64,000 nucleotides of DNA from Glycomyces tritici (GTDB taxonomy: Bacteria; Actinomycetota; Actinomycetes; Mycobacteriales; Micromonosporaceae), in assembly GCF_030403505.1 (NCBI RefSeq), contig NZ_JAUEMJ010000001.1:681762-745761 (forward strand), read 5' to 3'. Of this stretch, positions 17,123-26,308 are shown in pieces. The notes under the pieces were generated by a model that saw only the letters and a list, made by a program, of their open reading frames with translations, did no database searches and had not been told where the DNA came from. Both the position numbers and the translations under genes were made by a program. The first letter of the stretch is position 1; the number at the start of each line of letters is the position of its first letter.

Positions 17123-18417
17123 GCGAAATCCCCCTGGTCGAACGGCCCCACGGCCACGGTCGTCATCGGCTGCGTCAGGATCTCGGCGGCCACCGCCTTG
17201 ATCTGCTCCACCGTCACGGCCTCGATGTCGGCGATGTCCCGCTCCAGCGTCGTGTGCTCGCCGTACAGCAGCTCCTCGCGGCCCAGCGCGTTCATGCGCG
17301 AACCGGAGTCCTCCATCGCCAGCACCATGCCGCCCTTGCTCATGCCCTGGCCGCGCCGCAGCTCCGCCTCGGTGACGCCTTCGGCGGCCACCTTCGCGAG
17401 CTCGGCGAGCACCAGGTCGCGGACCTGGTGGACCCGGTCCGGGTTGGAGCCGGCGTAGACGCCGAACATGCCCGTGTCCGCGAAGTACGTCGAGAACGAG
17501 TACACCGTGTACGCCAGGCCGCGCCGCTCGCGCACCGACTGGAACAGCCGCGAGGACATGCCGCCCCCGAGGATGTTGTTCAGCACCTCGAAGGCGTCCT
17601 TGCGCGGGTCGTGCCGCGAGAACAGGCGGCAGCCGACCACCAGGTGCGCCTGCTCGGTGTCGTGGTGCTCCACCATGAGCGGCACCGGCGCGGGCAGCAC
17701 GTCCTCGTCGTGGCGGCGCTGGCGCGGCACCTCGGCGCCGCCCAGGATCGGCGCGAACGCCTCCGCCACGAGCTTCACGGTCTCGGCGTGGTCGACCCCG
17801 CCCGCCGCGCACACCGTCAGGTTCGGGGCCCGGTAGTGCTGCCGGTAGAAGTCGAAGATCTGGTCGCGCGTGAGCGCCCGGACCGTGTCCGGGTCGCCCG
17901 CGATGTCCCGGCCCAGGGCGCCTTCGCCGAACAGCGCCAGCGAGAACAGCTCGTGCACCACATCCGACGGCTCGTCGGCGGACGCGGCGATCTCCTCGAG
18001 GATCACGTCGCGCTCCACCTCGACGTCGGCGGCGGTCACGAGCGAGTTGCACATGGCGTCGCCGAGCACGTCGACGGCCATCGGCAGGTCGTCGTCGAGC
18101 ACGCGCGCATAGAAGCAGGTCAGCTCCCGCGCGGTGTACGCGTTCGACTCGCCGCCGACGGCCTCCACGGCCTCGGCGATCTCCGTGGCGGTGCGCTTCT
18201 CGGTGCCCTTGAACAGCAGGTGCTCCAAGAAGTGCGAGACGCCGGCGAGCTCGGGGGCCTCGTCGCGGGACCCCACGCCGACCCACACGCCCACCGAAAC
18301 GGAGCGCATGGTCGGAACGGATTCGGTGAGCACACGCAAACCGCCGGGCAGCACGGTCACTCGGACCGTGCCGCCCAGCGGATCGTCAATCAGCGTGTGA
18401 GTCTGGGGTCGACTCAT
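17119..18417 (-). CDS. M16 family zinc peptidase (PepR-like)
   Basis: A 432-residue pitrilysin/mitochondrial-processing-peptidase-like protease. The inverted zinc motif HFLEH is at residues 62-66 (H62, E65, H66), with the third ligand Glu in VILEEI near 141-142. The R/Y pair region of the second M16 half is at RRGLAYTVYSF. It follows pnp directly (TAGATG junction) and precedes dapB, as in mycobacteria, where it is annotated pepR. It probably degrades peptides; the physiological substrate is unknown. Confidence 0.92.
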   Translation of the reverse strand: MSRPQTHTLIDDPLGGTVRVTVLPGGLRVLTESVPTMRSVSVGVWVGVGSRDEAPELAGVSHFLEHLLFKGTEKRTATEIAEAVEAVGGESNAYTARELTCFYARVLDDDLPMAVDVLGDAMCNSLVTAADVEVERDVILEEIAASADEPSDVVHELFSLALFGEGALGRDIAGDPDTVRALTRDQIFDFYRQHYRAPNLTVCAAGGVDHAETVKLVAEAFAPILGGAEVPRQRRHDEDVLPAPVPLMVEHHDTEQAHLVVGCRLFSRHDPRKDAFEVLNNILGGGMSSRLFQSVRERRGLAYTVYSFSTYFADTGMFGVYAGSNPDRVHQVRDLVLAELAKVAAEGVTEAELRRGQGMSKGGMVLAMEDSGSRMNALGREELLYGEHTTLERDIADIEAVTVEQIKAVAAEILTQPMTTVAVGPFDQGDFA

Positions 18418-20871
18418 CTACTCTTCCGAGCCTCCGCCTTCGTCGCTGCGGCGGGTGCGGCGGCGGCGGCGCTCGCCGTCGCTCGAAGCACCGCGCTCGC
18501 CGGTGCGCTCGCGCTCACCGCTGGAGGGGCGCTCGCCGCGCTCGCCGCCGCCGGAACGCTCGCGGTCGCGGCGCGGGCCGCGGTCGCCGCGGTCGCCCCG
18601 GTCACCGCGAGAGTCCCCGCGGGACTCCTTGCGCTCGGCCGGACGGCCCTTCTTGTACCCCTCGGGCTCCTGGCCCTCCGGGTACACCTTGTCCAGGTAG
18701 ATCTTGCCGCGGTTGTCGATGTCGCCGATCTCGACCTCGACCTTGTCGCCGACGCTCAGCACGTCCTCGACCCGCTCGACGCGCTTGCCGTCGCCGACCT
18801 TCGAGATGTGCAGGAGGCCGTCGCGGCCCGGCGTCAGCGAGATGAACGCGCCGAAGTCGGTGGTCTTGACGACGGTGCCCAGGAACCGGTCCCCCACGTT
18901 CGGGAGGGTCGGGTTCGCGATCGCGTTGATCGTCTCGACCGCGGCCTGAGCGGCCTCGCCGTTCTCCGCCGACACGTAGATCGTGCCGTCGTCCTCGACG
19001 GTGATGTCCGCGCCCGTGTCGTCCTGGATCTGGTTGATCGTCTGGCCCTTCGGGCCGATGATCGCGCCGATCTTGTCGACGGGGATCTTCAGGGTCGTGA
19101 TGCGCGGCGCGGTCGCGGCCAGCTCGCCCGGCTCGCTGATCGCGTCGAGCATGACGTCGAGGATCGCGTGGCGGGCGTCGTTGGCCTGCTGCAGCGCCTG
19201 GGCCAGCACGTCCGACGGCAGGCCGTCGAGCTTGGTGTCCAGCTGCAGGGCGGTGACGAACTCGGCGGTGCCGGCGACCTTGAAGTCCATGTCGCCGTAA
19301 GCGTCCTCGGCGCCGAGGATGTCGGTCAGCGTGACGTACTTGGTCTCGCCGTCGACCTCCTCGGAGATGAGGCCCATCGCGATGCCCGCGACGGGGGCCT
19401 TGATCGGCACGCCGGCGTTCATGAGCGACATCGTGGACGCGCAGACCGAGCCCATCGAGGTCGAGCCGTTGGACGCGAGCGCCTCGGAGACCTGGCGGAT
19501 CGCGTACGGGAACTCCTCGCGGCTCGGCAGCACCGGCACGAGGGCGCGCTCGGCGAGCGCGCCGTGGCCGATCTCGCGGCGCTTGGGCGAGCCCACGCGG
19601 CCGGTCTCACCGGTCGAGTACGGCGGGAAGTTGTAGTTGTGCATGTAGCGCTTCTTGCTGACCGGCGACAGCGTGTCGATGGCCTGCTCCATGCGCAGCA
19701 TGTTCAGCGTGGTGACACCCATGATCTGGGTCTCGCCGCGCTCGAACAGGGCCGAGCCGTGGACGCGGGGAAGGATCCCGGCCTCGGCGGCGAGCGGCCG
19801 GATGTACGCCGGGAGGCGGCCGTCGATGCGGACGCCCTCGGTGATGACGCGCTTGCGGACCAGCTTCTTGGTGAGCGAGCGCAGCGAGGCGCCCAGTTCG
19901 CCTTCGCGGCCTTCGAAGTCCGCGCCGAGCTTCTCGAGCATGACCGACTTGACGCGGTCGAGCTCGTCCTGGCGGTCGGTCTTGTCGGCGATCTGCAGGG
20001 CCTGGTCGAGCTCGGCCGAGACGGCCGCTTCGACGGCGGCGTACGCGTCGTCCTGGTAGTCCAGGAAGCGCGGGTAGTCGGCGACGGGCTTCGCGGCGAC
20101 CTTGGCCAGTTCGGCCTGGGCGCGCACGAGCTCGGCGATGACCGGCTTGACGGCCTCGAGGCCGCTCGCGACGACCTCTTCGGTCGGCTTGGTGCCGCCG
20201 GCCGCGATGAGGCTGATCGTGTTGTCGGTGGCCTCGGCCTCGACCATCATGATCGCGACGTCGCCCGAGTCGAGGACCCGGCCGGTGACGATCATGTCGA
20301 AGGTGGCCTTCTCGATCTGCTCCAGGGTCGGGAACGCGACCCAGGTGCCCTCGATGAGGACGATGCGGGTCGAGCCCAGCGGGCCCGAGAAGGGCAGGCC
20401 GGCGAGCTGGGTCGACATGGAGGCGCCGTTCATGGCGACCACGTCGTACTCGTCGCGGGCGTCGACCGAGAGGATCGTGCCGATGACCTGGACCTCGTTG
20501 CGCAGACCCGACACGAAGGACGGGCGCAGGCCGCGGTCGATCAGGCGGCAGGTGAGGATGGCGTTCTCGCTCGGGCGGCCCTCGCGGCGGAAGAACGACC
20601 CGGGGATGCGCCCGGCGGCGTACATCCGCTCCTCGATGTCGACGGTGAGCGGGAAGAAGTCGAAGTGGTCCTTCGGGTTCTTCGAGGCCGCGGTGGTCGC
20701 GAGGACGACGGTGTCGTCCATCTGGACGATCGCGGAGCCCTGGGCCAGCTTGGCCAGGCGGCCGGTGCTGAAGACGATCTTGCGGGTGCCGAAGGCGCCG
20801 TTGTCGATCACGGCGGTGGCGTGGTGCTCCCCGAGGTTGAAGGCCTCGGGTGTCCGTTCGTTATCGGACAT
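18418..20871 (-). CDS. pnp: Polyribonucleotide nucleotidyltransferase
   Basis: An 817-residue phosphorolytic 3'-5' exoribonuclease. It has two RNase PH domains with the catalytic stretch [23 protein letters not shown]. An all-helical linker separates them. A KH domain ([18 protein letters not shown]) and an S1 domain ([20 protein letters not shown]) follow. After S1 comes a 75-residue Arg/Gly/Asp/Glu-rich tail ([20 protein letters not shown]), probably disordered and RNA-binding. The ATG at 20871 has AGGAG upstream; an earlier in-frame ATG would cut into the leader hairpin. Downstream genes are tightly packed (M16 peptidase, dapB). Confidence 0.96.
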   Translation of the reverse strand: MSDNERTPEAFNLGEHHATAVIDNGAFGTRKIVFSTGRLAKLAQGSAIVQMDDTVVLATTAASKNPKDHFDFFPLTVDIEERMYAAGRIPGSFFRREGRPSENAILTCRLIDRGLRPSFVSGLRNEVQVIGTILSVDARDEYDVVAMNGASMSTQLAGLPFSGPLGSTRIVLIEGTWVAFPTLEQIEKATFDMIVTGRVLDSGDVAIMMVEAEATDNTISLIAAGGTKPTEEVVASGLEAVKPVIAELVRAQAELAKVAAKPVADYPRFLDYQDDAYAAVEAAVSAELDQALQIADKTDRQDELDRVKSVMLEKLGADFEGREGELGASLRSLTKKLVRKRVITEGVRIDGRLPAYIRPLAAEAGILPRVHGSALFERGETQIMGVTTLNMLRMEQAIDTLSPVSKKRYMHNYNFPPYSTGETGRVGSPKRREIGHGALAERALVPVLPSREEFPYAIRQVSEALASNGSTSMGSVCASTMSLMNAGVPIKAPVAGIAMGLISEEVDGETKYVTLTDILGAEDAYGDMDFKVAGTAEFVTALQLDTKLDGLPSDVLAQALQQANDARHAILDVMLDAISEPGELAATAPRITTLKIPVDKIGAIIGPKGQTINQIQDDTGADITVEDDGTIYVSAENGEAAQAAVETINAIANPTLPNVGDRFLGTVVKTTDFGAFISLTPGRDGLLHISKVGDGKRVERVEDVLSVGDKVEVEIGDIDNRGKIYLDKVYPEGQEPEGYKKGRPAERKESRGDSRGDRGDRGDRGPRRDRERSGGGERGERPSSGERERTGERGASSDGERRRRRTRRSDEGGGSEE

Positions 20872-20881
20872 AGAGTGTCGA

Positions 20882-20907
20882 TCTCCTTTTGCAGTGCATC
20901 GCACTGC
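20882..20907 (-). promoter_or_regulatory. Hairpin just upstream of the pnp ribosome site
   Basis: On the minus strand GCAGTGC-GAT-GCACTGC forms a perfect 7-bp stem, followed directly by AAAAGGAG, the pnp Shine-Dalgarno region. PNPase autoregulates through its leader in enterobacteria. A hairpin this close to the ribosome site is a candidate control element here, by inference only. Confidence 0.45.
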
Positions 20908-21163
20908 GTCGTTCGGAATGCGGCTCGCCTGCGCGCTTTTCCGGTCTTCGATCGAAGCACTCGGAAGCTCGGCCCCGCGTCGTGCGGGACGTTCCGGATG
21001 CCACTACCGAGGACCGGGGCGGTCTCTGGCGGGCCGCGCCGCGCCTCCCTGAGGCGCTGCGGTCGAGCGTGTGCTCAGCCCCCACCATACGTTATCCGGC
21101 CGACGCGGCGGCAGAGGCGAAGCAAAAGTGAGCCGCGACAGGCACTCGGGCGGGGTACGCGAA

Positions 21164-21191
21164 AGGGAGCGTCCCGGGCGGGACGCTCCCT
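21164..21191. terminator. rpsO-pnp intergenic hairpin
   Basis: A 12-bp perfect stem AGGGAGCGTCCC with a 4-nt loop, 15 nt after the rpsO stop, followed by TTTCG on the minus strand. It looks like a weak or partial terminator and possible RNase processing site. The remaining spacer 20908-21160 shows no gene. Confidence 0.65.
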
Positions 21192-21206
21192 ATCTGCAAG
21201 TCGTGA

Positions 21207-21482
21207 TTAGGCGTTGTCGCGGATGCCGAGCTTCTCGATGAGCGCACGGTAGCGCGTGATGTCTTCCTTCTTCAGGTACTTGAGAAGGCGGCGGCGCTTG
21301 CCGACCAGGAGGAGCAGGCCACGACGCGAGTGGTGGTCGTGCTTGTGCTCCTGGACGTGGCCGGTGAGCTCGCGGATGCGGGTCGTCAGGATCGCGACCT
21401 GGACGTCGGTGGAACCCGAGTCGCCCTCGGACTGCGCGAACTCCTTGATGATCGCGGCCTTCTTTTCAGCGTCGAGCGCCAT
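21207..21482 (-). CDS. rpsO: 30S ribosomal protein S15 (uS15)
   Basis: A 91-residue ribosomal protein ([20 protein letters not shown]...[11 protein letters not shown]) that binds 16S rRNA and helps assemble the 30S platform. The conserved core includes [33 protein letters not shown] and KRRRLLKYL. The ATG at 21482 gives the standard length; AAGGGTG lies 8-9 nt upstream. Gene order ribF-rpsO-pnp is as in other actinobacteria. Confidence 0.97.
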   Translation of the reverse strand: MALDAEKKAAIIKEFAQSEGDSGSTDVQVAILTTRIRELTGHVQEHKHDHHSRRGLLLLVGKRRRLLKYLKKEDITRYRALIEKLGIRDNA

Positions 21483-21567
21483 GTTCGAACACCCTTTCAT
21501 GGTTACGGCCAACCCGCGGTGTCGAGCAGGCTGGTCAAGTGAACAACCCGTCCAGGCTAACAGGGCG

Positions 21568-22497
21568 TCAGCCCAGGTCCAAAGCCCGGCGGGTGTCTGC
21601 GACGTCGGTCTCGATCTGCTCGATGAGCGGCTCGATCCCGGTGAAGGTGATCTGGCCGCGCAGGCGGGCGGTGAAGTCGAGCCGGACGTGCTCGCCGTAG
21701 AGGTCGCCGTCGAAGTCGAGCAGGTGCGCCTCGACCGTGCGCGCGGTGCCCTCGAAGGTGGGGTTCGTGCCGACGCTGATCGCGGCGGCGTGCCGGTGGG
21801 CGTCGTGGTGGAACCAGCCCGCGTAGACCCCGTCGGCGGGGATCGCCGCGCCCGGCGTCCACTCGATGTTCGCGGTCGGGAAGCCCAGGGCGGTCCCGCC
21901 GCGCCCGGCCCCGTGGACCACGGTGCCCTCGATGCCGTAGTCGCGCCCGAGCAGGACCGCGGCGCCGGCGACGTCGCCCTCGGCGATGAGGCCGCGCACG
22001 CGGGTCGAGGAGAACGCCTCCTCATCGGAGGTGAGCGTCTGCGGCAGCACCTCGAACTCGAACTCCTCGCCGAGCTCGGCGAGCTTCTTGACGTCGCCGG
22101 CGGCCTTGTGGCCGAAGCGCCAGTTCTCGCCGACGACCACGGCCTTGGCGTGCAGGCCGCCCACCAGGACGTGCCGCACGAAGTAGTCCGGGCTCAGCTG
22201 CGAGAGCTCTTTCGTGAACGGCAGCACGCACACGGCGTCGACGCCGAGCGCGCCGAGCAGTTCGATGCGCCGCTCGATGCCGGTGAGCTGCGTGGGCATC
22301 GCGTGCGGTGCGACCACGGCGGTCGGATGGGGATCGAAGGTGACGACGACGCAGCGGGCCTCGCGCTCGGCTGCGGCCTTGACGGCGGTGCGGACGAGGG
22401 CCGCGTGGCCGCGGTGCACCCCGTCGAACACGCCGATGGCGACGACGGAGGCGGGCCAGCCCTCAGGGGTCGCGTCTATTCCACGCCAGGTTTCCAC
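21568..22497 (-). CDS. ribF: Bifunctional riboflavin kinase/FAD synthetase
   Basis: A 309-residue enzyme that phosphorylates riboflavin to FMN and adenylylates FMN to FAD. The N-terminal adenylyltransferase half has [10 protein letters not shown] and [14 protein letters not shown]. The C-terminal kinase half has [22 protein letters not shown] and a final [17 protein letters not shown]. It precedes rpsO by 85 bp on the same strand. Confidence 0.95.
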   Translation of the reverse strand: METWRGIDATPEGWPASVVAIGVFDGVHRGHAALVRTAVKAAAEREARCVVVTFDPHPTAVVAPHAMPTQLTGIERRIELLGALGVDAVCVLPFTKELSQLSPDYFVRHVLVGGLHAKAVVVGENWRFGHKAAGDVKKLAELGEEFEFEVLPQTLTSDEEAFSSTRVRGLIAEGDVAGAAVLLGRDYGIEGTVVHGAGRGGTALGFPTANIEWTPGAAIPADGVYAGWFHHDAHRHAAAISVGTNPTFEGTARTVEAHLLDFDGDLYGEHVRLDFTARLRGQITFTGIEPLIEQIETDVADTRRALDLG

Positions 22498-22567
22498 GGT
22501 CCAGATCTTGCCACTCCCGCAACGCGGACGGCGCCGTGATGGGGCGGCAGTGATGCAAGCGTGTTCC

Positions 22568-22807
22568 CTAGAGCATCAGCGACTGGTCGGCGTTCCCGCC
22601 CGAGGCGAAGATGAGCAGCAGCAGCACCCCCACGGCCACCACCAGCAGCATGCCGATGAAGAGCCACCCGGGGCTCGCGGGCTCGGCCAGCCGGGGCTGC
22701 TCCTCCGCGAGGATCTTCGGTTCCAGGTGGTCGGGGTCCTGCCGGGCCTGCTCAGAGAGGCTGCGGCGGAATTCCTCGGGCAGTTCGTCTGCGGCGCTCA
22801 TACTCAT
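22568..22807 (-). CDS. Small single-pass membrane protein
   Basis: 79 residues from the ATG at 22807, which has GGAG 6 nt upstream; an in-frame ATG further up lacks one. The N-terminal 45 residues are charged and helical (ADELPEEFRRSLSEQARQDP). One transmembrane helix (WLFIGMLLVVAVGVLLLLIF) is followed by a short polar end. No family is recognised. It lies 70 bp upstream of ribF on the same strand. Confidence 0.6.
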   Translation of the reverse strand: MSMSAADELPEEFRRSLSEQARQDPDHLEPKILAEEQPRLAEPASPGWLFIGMLLVVAVGVLLLLIFASGGNADQSLML

Positions 22808-23060
22808 GATGACTCCTGACTGCACTGGTCGAAGCGGCATTGCGAGTGGGGATCTCTCCATCAATTGTTGAGAGATCGTCGGCTATCCGACCGTCGTTTC
22901 CAGGAATCCGCCTGACAACAACCGCATTTCACCCTCGTGGAAATTACACGGCCGTGACCGCCCTACCATGCGAAACGTCCGGTACCCGCCCGAAAGCCCG
23001 CCGACCGCCCGAACCCGTGCCATGTTCATGTCCCAGGCACCGCAGAAACGGAGAACCGGC

Positions 23061-24170
23061 ATGAACCGGAGCATCATCGCCTTGGCGGCGGCGGGCGTAC
23101 TACTCGCGGCACTGACCCTGAACGCCGCGACCGAGGCCGACGCGGCGGGCACCGGCTGCACCCGGACCGGCAGCTACACGATGTGCGCCACCGATCCCAA
23201 CGGCGCCAAGGACACTGCGATCGTCAGCGAGCTCGTCCGGCAGGTCGACGCGACCGCGGCGGGCGACACGATCCGCGCCGCCGTCTACCAGTGGACGCTC
23301 GACGCCCCCGTGGCGCCGCTGGCCGATGCGATGGTCGCCGCCGAGAAGCGCGGCGTGGACGTGCGGGCCGTGCTCGGCACCCGCTCCGACAGGCCGGCGG
23401 CGAACGACCCGGCGATCGGCAAGCTCAAGGCCGCCGGGGCGATGGTCCGCCAGTGCCCCGGCTCGTGCCTGCCGAACGCGTTCGGGACCCGCAAGGGCCC
23501 CATGCACAACCGGTTCTTCCTCATCGAGCAGGGCGGCGCGCCCACGGTGCTGGTGACGAGCTTCAACTTCACGTGGTCGCAGACGACGCAGGCGCACAAC
23601 CTCCTCGGCGTCCACGGCGACCGGGGCCTGTTCGACTTCTACACGTCGTACTGGAACCGGCTGTACGCCGGGAACTGGGACGGCTGGACCGACAAGGAGA
23701 AGAGCACCAGGAGCGTCCTCGGGCGGGCGTGGGTGTTCCCGCGCGGCAGCGACGCGGTCGCCGACCAGCTCGCGGAGATCACCGAGTGCGCCTGGGGCGA
23801 CCGGGTGCTGGTGGCGCACGCGAACTTCCAGTCGAACCGCCCGGCCGTGCGGACCCAGCTCGACCGGATCCAAGGGCTCGGCTGCACCGTGCGGGTGGTG
23901 GTGCTCGACGCGGAGACGTCGAGTCCGGGCTGGATCGAGGAGAAGCTCGGCTCGAGCAACGTGAAGGTGCATGCGTCGCACCGGAACAAGTACATCGTCG
24001 CCGAGGCGGGCTTCGGCGGGACGCACCGCGCGGTGGTGTGGACCGGGACGCACAACCTCAGCGGCAACGCCTTGAAGCACGCGGACGACAACCTGCTGCG
24101 GGTCGCGGACCAGGGCGTGGCCGACCGCTACGCCGAGCACTTCCAGCGACTGTGGAACGGCGGCAGGTAG
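23061..24170 (+). CDS. Secreted phospholipase-D-like protein with altered HKD motifs
   Basis: 369 residues from the ATG at 23061 (GGAG upstream). A signal peptide (SIIALAAAGVLLAALTLNAA...ADAAG) directs export. The body is a two-lobed PLD-superfamily fold. Lobe 1 carries MHNRFFLIEQ at 148-157, where canonical HxKxxxxD reads H149-N-R151 with Glu at the Asp position; it is followed by TSFNFT. Lobe 2 has HRNKYIVAE at 307-315, with Lys at +3 rather than +2 of His307, followed by WTGTHNLSGNA. Related secreted proteins occur in streptomycetes. Catalysis is uncertain because both motifs deviate. A terminator follows the stop. Confidence 0.78.
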   Translation: MNRSIIALAAAGVLLAALTLNAATEADAAGTGCTRTGSYTMCATDPNGAKDTAIVSELVRQVDATAAGDTIRAAVYQWTLDAPVAPLADAMVAAEKRGVDVRAVLGTRSDRPAANDPAIGKLKAAGAMVRQCPGSCLPNAFGTRKGPMHNRFFLIEQGGAPTVLVTSFNFTWSQTTQAHNLLGVHGDRGLFDFYTSYWNRLYAGNWDGWTDKEKSTRSVLGRAWVFPRGSDAVADQLAEITECAWGDRVLVAHANFQSNRPAVRTQLDRIQGLGCTVRVVVLDAETSSPGWIEEKLGSSNVKVHASHRNKYIVAEAGFGGTHRAVVWTGTHNLSGNALKHADDNLLRVADQGVADRYAEHFQRLWNGGR

Positions 24171-24174
24171 ACCG

Positions 24175-24209
24175 GAGGGGAGGGGGCCTTCTCGCGGCCC
24201 CCTCCCCTC
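24175..24209. terminator. Bidirectional terminator, PLD-like gene / sugar permease
   Basis: A 14-bp perfect stem GAGGGGAGGGGGCC with a 7-nt loop TTCTCGC, between the two convergent stop codons. Confidence 0.8.
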
Positions 24210-24225
24210 ACGGTGATCGCCTCGC

Positions 24226-25179
24226 TCAGCCCTTGACGGAGCCCGCCAGCAGACCGCGCACGAAGTAGCGCTGCAGCAGCAGGAACACCAGGAGCGGCAC
24301 GATGATCGCGATGAAGCCCGCCGCCGGCAGGCGGGTCCAGTTGTTGCCCCAGCTGCCGGCCATGTCGCCGAGGACCGCGGTGAGCGGCCGGGTGGCCTCG
24401 CCGCCGCCGAAGGTGCGGCCGACCAGGAAGTCGTTCCACACCCACAGGAACTGGAAGATCGCGATGGACGCGATCGCCGGGGTCACCAGCGGCAGGACCA
24501 CCTTGCGGAAGATCTGCGAGTGGGTGGCGCCGTCGATCCGGGCGGCCTCCATGACGTCGCCGGGGAGCTCCCGCATGAAGTTGTGCAGCAGGAAGATCGC
24601 CAGTGGCAGCCCGAAGATCGAGTGGGCGATCCACACTTGCACGATCGTGTTCACGCCCTCGAGCTCCCAGGCGGGCGTGATGGTCACGCCGCCCACGTGG
24701 AGGCCCTTGCTGAAGAACGACAGCAGCGGGATGAGCGCCATCTGGAGCGGGACGACCTGCAGCGCGAAGATCGCGATGTACAGGAAGTTCCGGCCCTTGA
24801 AGTCGATCCAGGACAGCGCGTAGGCCGCCATGGCCGCGAACACCACCGGGATGACCACGCCGGGGATGGTGATGACGATCGTGTTGATGAGGTTGCGGAT
24901 GAGCCCGCCGCCCTGCGTGTTCGAGTACAGGACGTAGTTGTAGGTCTCGAGCGTGGCCGAGCCCGGGTTGGTGAAGAACATCCACCAGCCGGTCTCGTTG
25001 ATGTCGTCCTCCGGGCGCAGCGAGGAGATGAAGAGCCCGGCGGTCGGGATCGTCCACAGTGCTGCGATGACGAGGGCGACGATGCTCGCGACCCGGCTGG
25101 AGAGGACGCGGCGCAGGCGCGCGCCGCGGGTCTCGCCGATCCGGGAGGCCTGCTCCTGCGCTTTGGTGTCGACGCTCAT
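24226..25179 (-). CDS. Sugar ABC transporter permease (AglG/MalG type)
   Basis: A 317-residue inner-membrane permease with about six hydrophobic segments and the EAA loop EAARIDGATHSQIFRKVVLPL that docks the ATPase. The N-terminal 30 residues are polar and cytoplasmic. It forms a heterodimer with the product of the upstream permease gene, with which it overlaps by ATGA. No ATPase is encoded in the cluster. Streptomyces sugar importers of this class share the MsiK ATPase, which may apply here (inference). Confidence 0.9.
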   Translation of the reverse strand: MSVDTKAQEQASRIGETRGARLRRVLSSRVASIVALVIAALWTIPTAGLFISSLRPEDDINETGWWMFFTNPGSATLETYNYVLYSNTQGGGLIRNLINTIVITIPGVVIPVVFAAMAAYALSWIDFKGRNFLYIAIFALQVVPLQMALIPLLSFFSKGLHVGGVTITPAWELEGVNTIVQVWIAHSIFGLPLAIFLLHNFMRELPGDVMEAARIDGATHSQIFRKVVLPLVTPAIASIAIFQFLWVWNDFLVGRTFGGGEATRPLTAVLGDMAGSWGNNWTRLPAAGFIAIIVPLLVFLLLQRYFVRGLLAGSVKG

Positions 25180-26150
25180 CGGGTCTCCAGTTCCTGGCGG
25201 CGCATGTTGCGCACCTGGTAGATGACGACGGGGATGACGAGCGCGAACAGCAGCACGGCCATGGTGGCGCCGCGTCCGTCATTGCCGAGCCGGAAGGCCT
25301 GGTCCCACATGTTGTGGGCGAGGACGTCGGTGCCGTGGTGGCCGCCGGTCATGGCGCGCACGATGTCGAAGAGCTTCAGCGTGGCGATGAAGACGGTGAC
25401 GGCGACGACGACGATGGCCGAGCGGATCGACGGGACGGTGACGTTCCAGAAGATCTCCGAGGGGCTCGCCCCGTCGATGCGGGCGGCCTCGACGATCTCG
25501 GTGGGCACGCCCTTGAGCGCGGCCGAGAGGACGACGGTGGCGAAGCCGACCTCGATCCACACGAGGACCACCATGAGCAGGAAGTTGTTCCAGGGGGTCT
25601 CGTTGAGCCAGTTGACGGGGTCGCCGCCGAACCAGACGAGGATCTGGTTGAGCAGGCCGATCTGGTCGCCCGAGCGGTCGTACTCGTAGACGAGCTTCCA
25701 GATGATGGAGGCGCCCACGAACGAGATGCCCATGGGGAGGAACACGAGGGCCTTGTAGGCGCGCTCGCCTTTGCGGCCGTCGATGAGGACGGCGTAGACG
25801 AGGCCGACCACCGTCGACACGAGCGGGACGATGACGATCCACAGGACGGTGTTGATGAGGACTTTCAGGGCGTCCGGGTCGGTGACGGCCCAGGTGTAGT
25901 TGTCGATCCCCACGAACTCCGAGCCGTCGCCGGAGAAGAACGACATGGCGACGGTGCGGATGGCGGGGTAGACGAGGCCGACCACGAGGAACAGGACGGC
26001 GGGGGCCAGGAACACGAGCGCGACCGCACGGCTGCGGTCGCGGCGCGAGGCGAGTTCGGCGAGGCCGTAGAGGGCCAGCAGGACCGCTGCGAAGGCGACG
26101 AGGCCGACGCCCAGGAGGCCGAAGCGGTCGGTGTAATCGGAGATGTCCAC
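25176..26150 (-). CDS. Sugar ABC transporter permease (AglF/MalF type)
   Basis: A 324-residue permease from the GTG at 26150, which has GGAG 9 nt upstream. An extra N-terminal membrane helix (FGLLGVGLVAFAAVLLALYG) precedes the MalF-like core. Phrases such as LVYPAIRTVAMSFFSGDGSEFVGIDNY, VFLPMGISFVGASIIWK and TLKLFDIVRAMTGGHHGTD match alpha-glucoside AglF-type permeases. The EAA loop is EAARIDGASPSEIFWNVTVP. It is the second gene of the binding-protein/permease/permease unit, 158 bp after the binding-protein gene, with a hairpin between. Confidence 0.9.
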   Translation of the reverse strand: MDISDYTDRFGLLGVGLVAFAAVLLALYGLAELASRRDRSRAVALVFLAPAVLFLVVGLVYPAIRTVAMSFFSGDGSEFVGIDNYTWAVTDPDALKVLINTVLWIVIVPLVSTVVGLVYAVLIDGRKGERAYKALVFLPMGISFVGASIIWKLVYEYDRSGDQIGLLNQILVWFGGDPVNWLNETPWNNFLLMVVLVWIEVGFATVVLSAALKGVPTEIVEAARIDGASPSEIFWNVTVPSIRSAIVVVAVTVFIATLKLFDIVRAMTGGHHGTDVLAHNMWDQAFRLGNDGRGATMAVLLFALVIPVVIYQVRNMRRQELETR

Positions 26151-26247
26151 GTTGTGCGACTCCAGTTGTCTCTGCCTGATGACGGCTTGCCAGCTGCACC
26201 GAGCGGGTCCATCGGCGGGTCGCGGGCGGTGCCGCGGGTGCAATGGG

Positions 26248-26278
26248 GCCGAGCGGGACCGGTCCGGTCCCGCTCGGC
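26248..26278. promoter_or_regulatory. Intercistronic hairpin between binding protein and permease genes
   Basis: A 13-bp perfect stem GCCGAGCGGGACC with loop GGTCC. There is no T tract on the minus strand. Such hairpins behind sugar-binding-protein genes stabilise the upstream mRNA or attenuate readthrough, giving more binding protein than permease. Confidence 0.6.
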
Positions 26279-26308
26279 GTGCTCATCTACAGCTGTGCAG
26301 GCGGCAGG

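Noticed and set aside
17254..21210. A 1318-codon open frame on the plus strand opposite pnp and the M16 peptidase
   Set aside because: It is the antisense shadow of high-GC coding sequence: very rich in Arg, Val, Asp, Gly and Leu, with no domain and no ribosome site, while the minus strand encodes clear PNPase.
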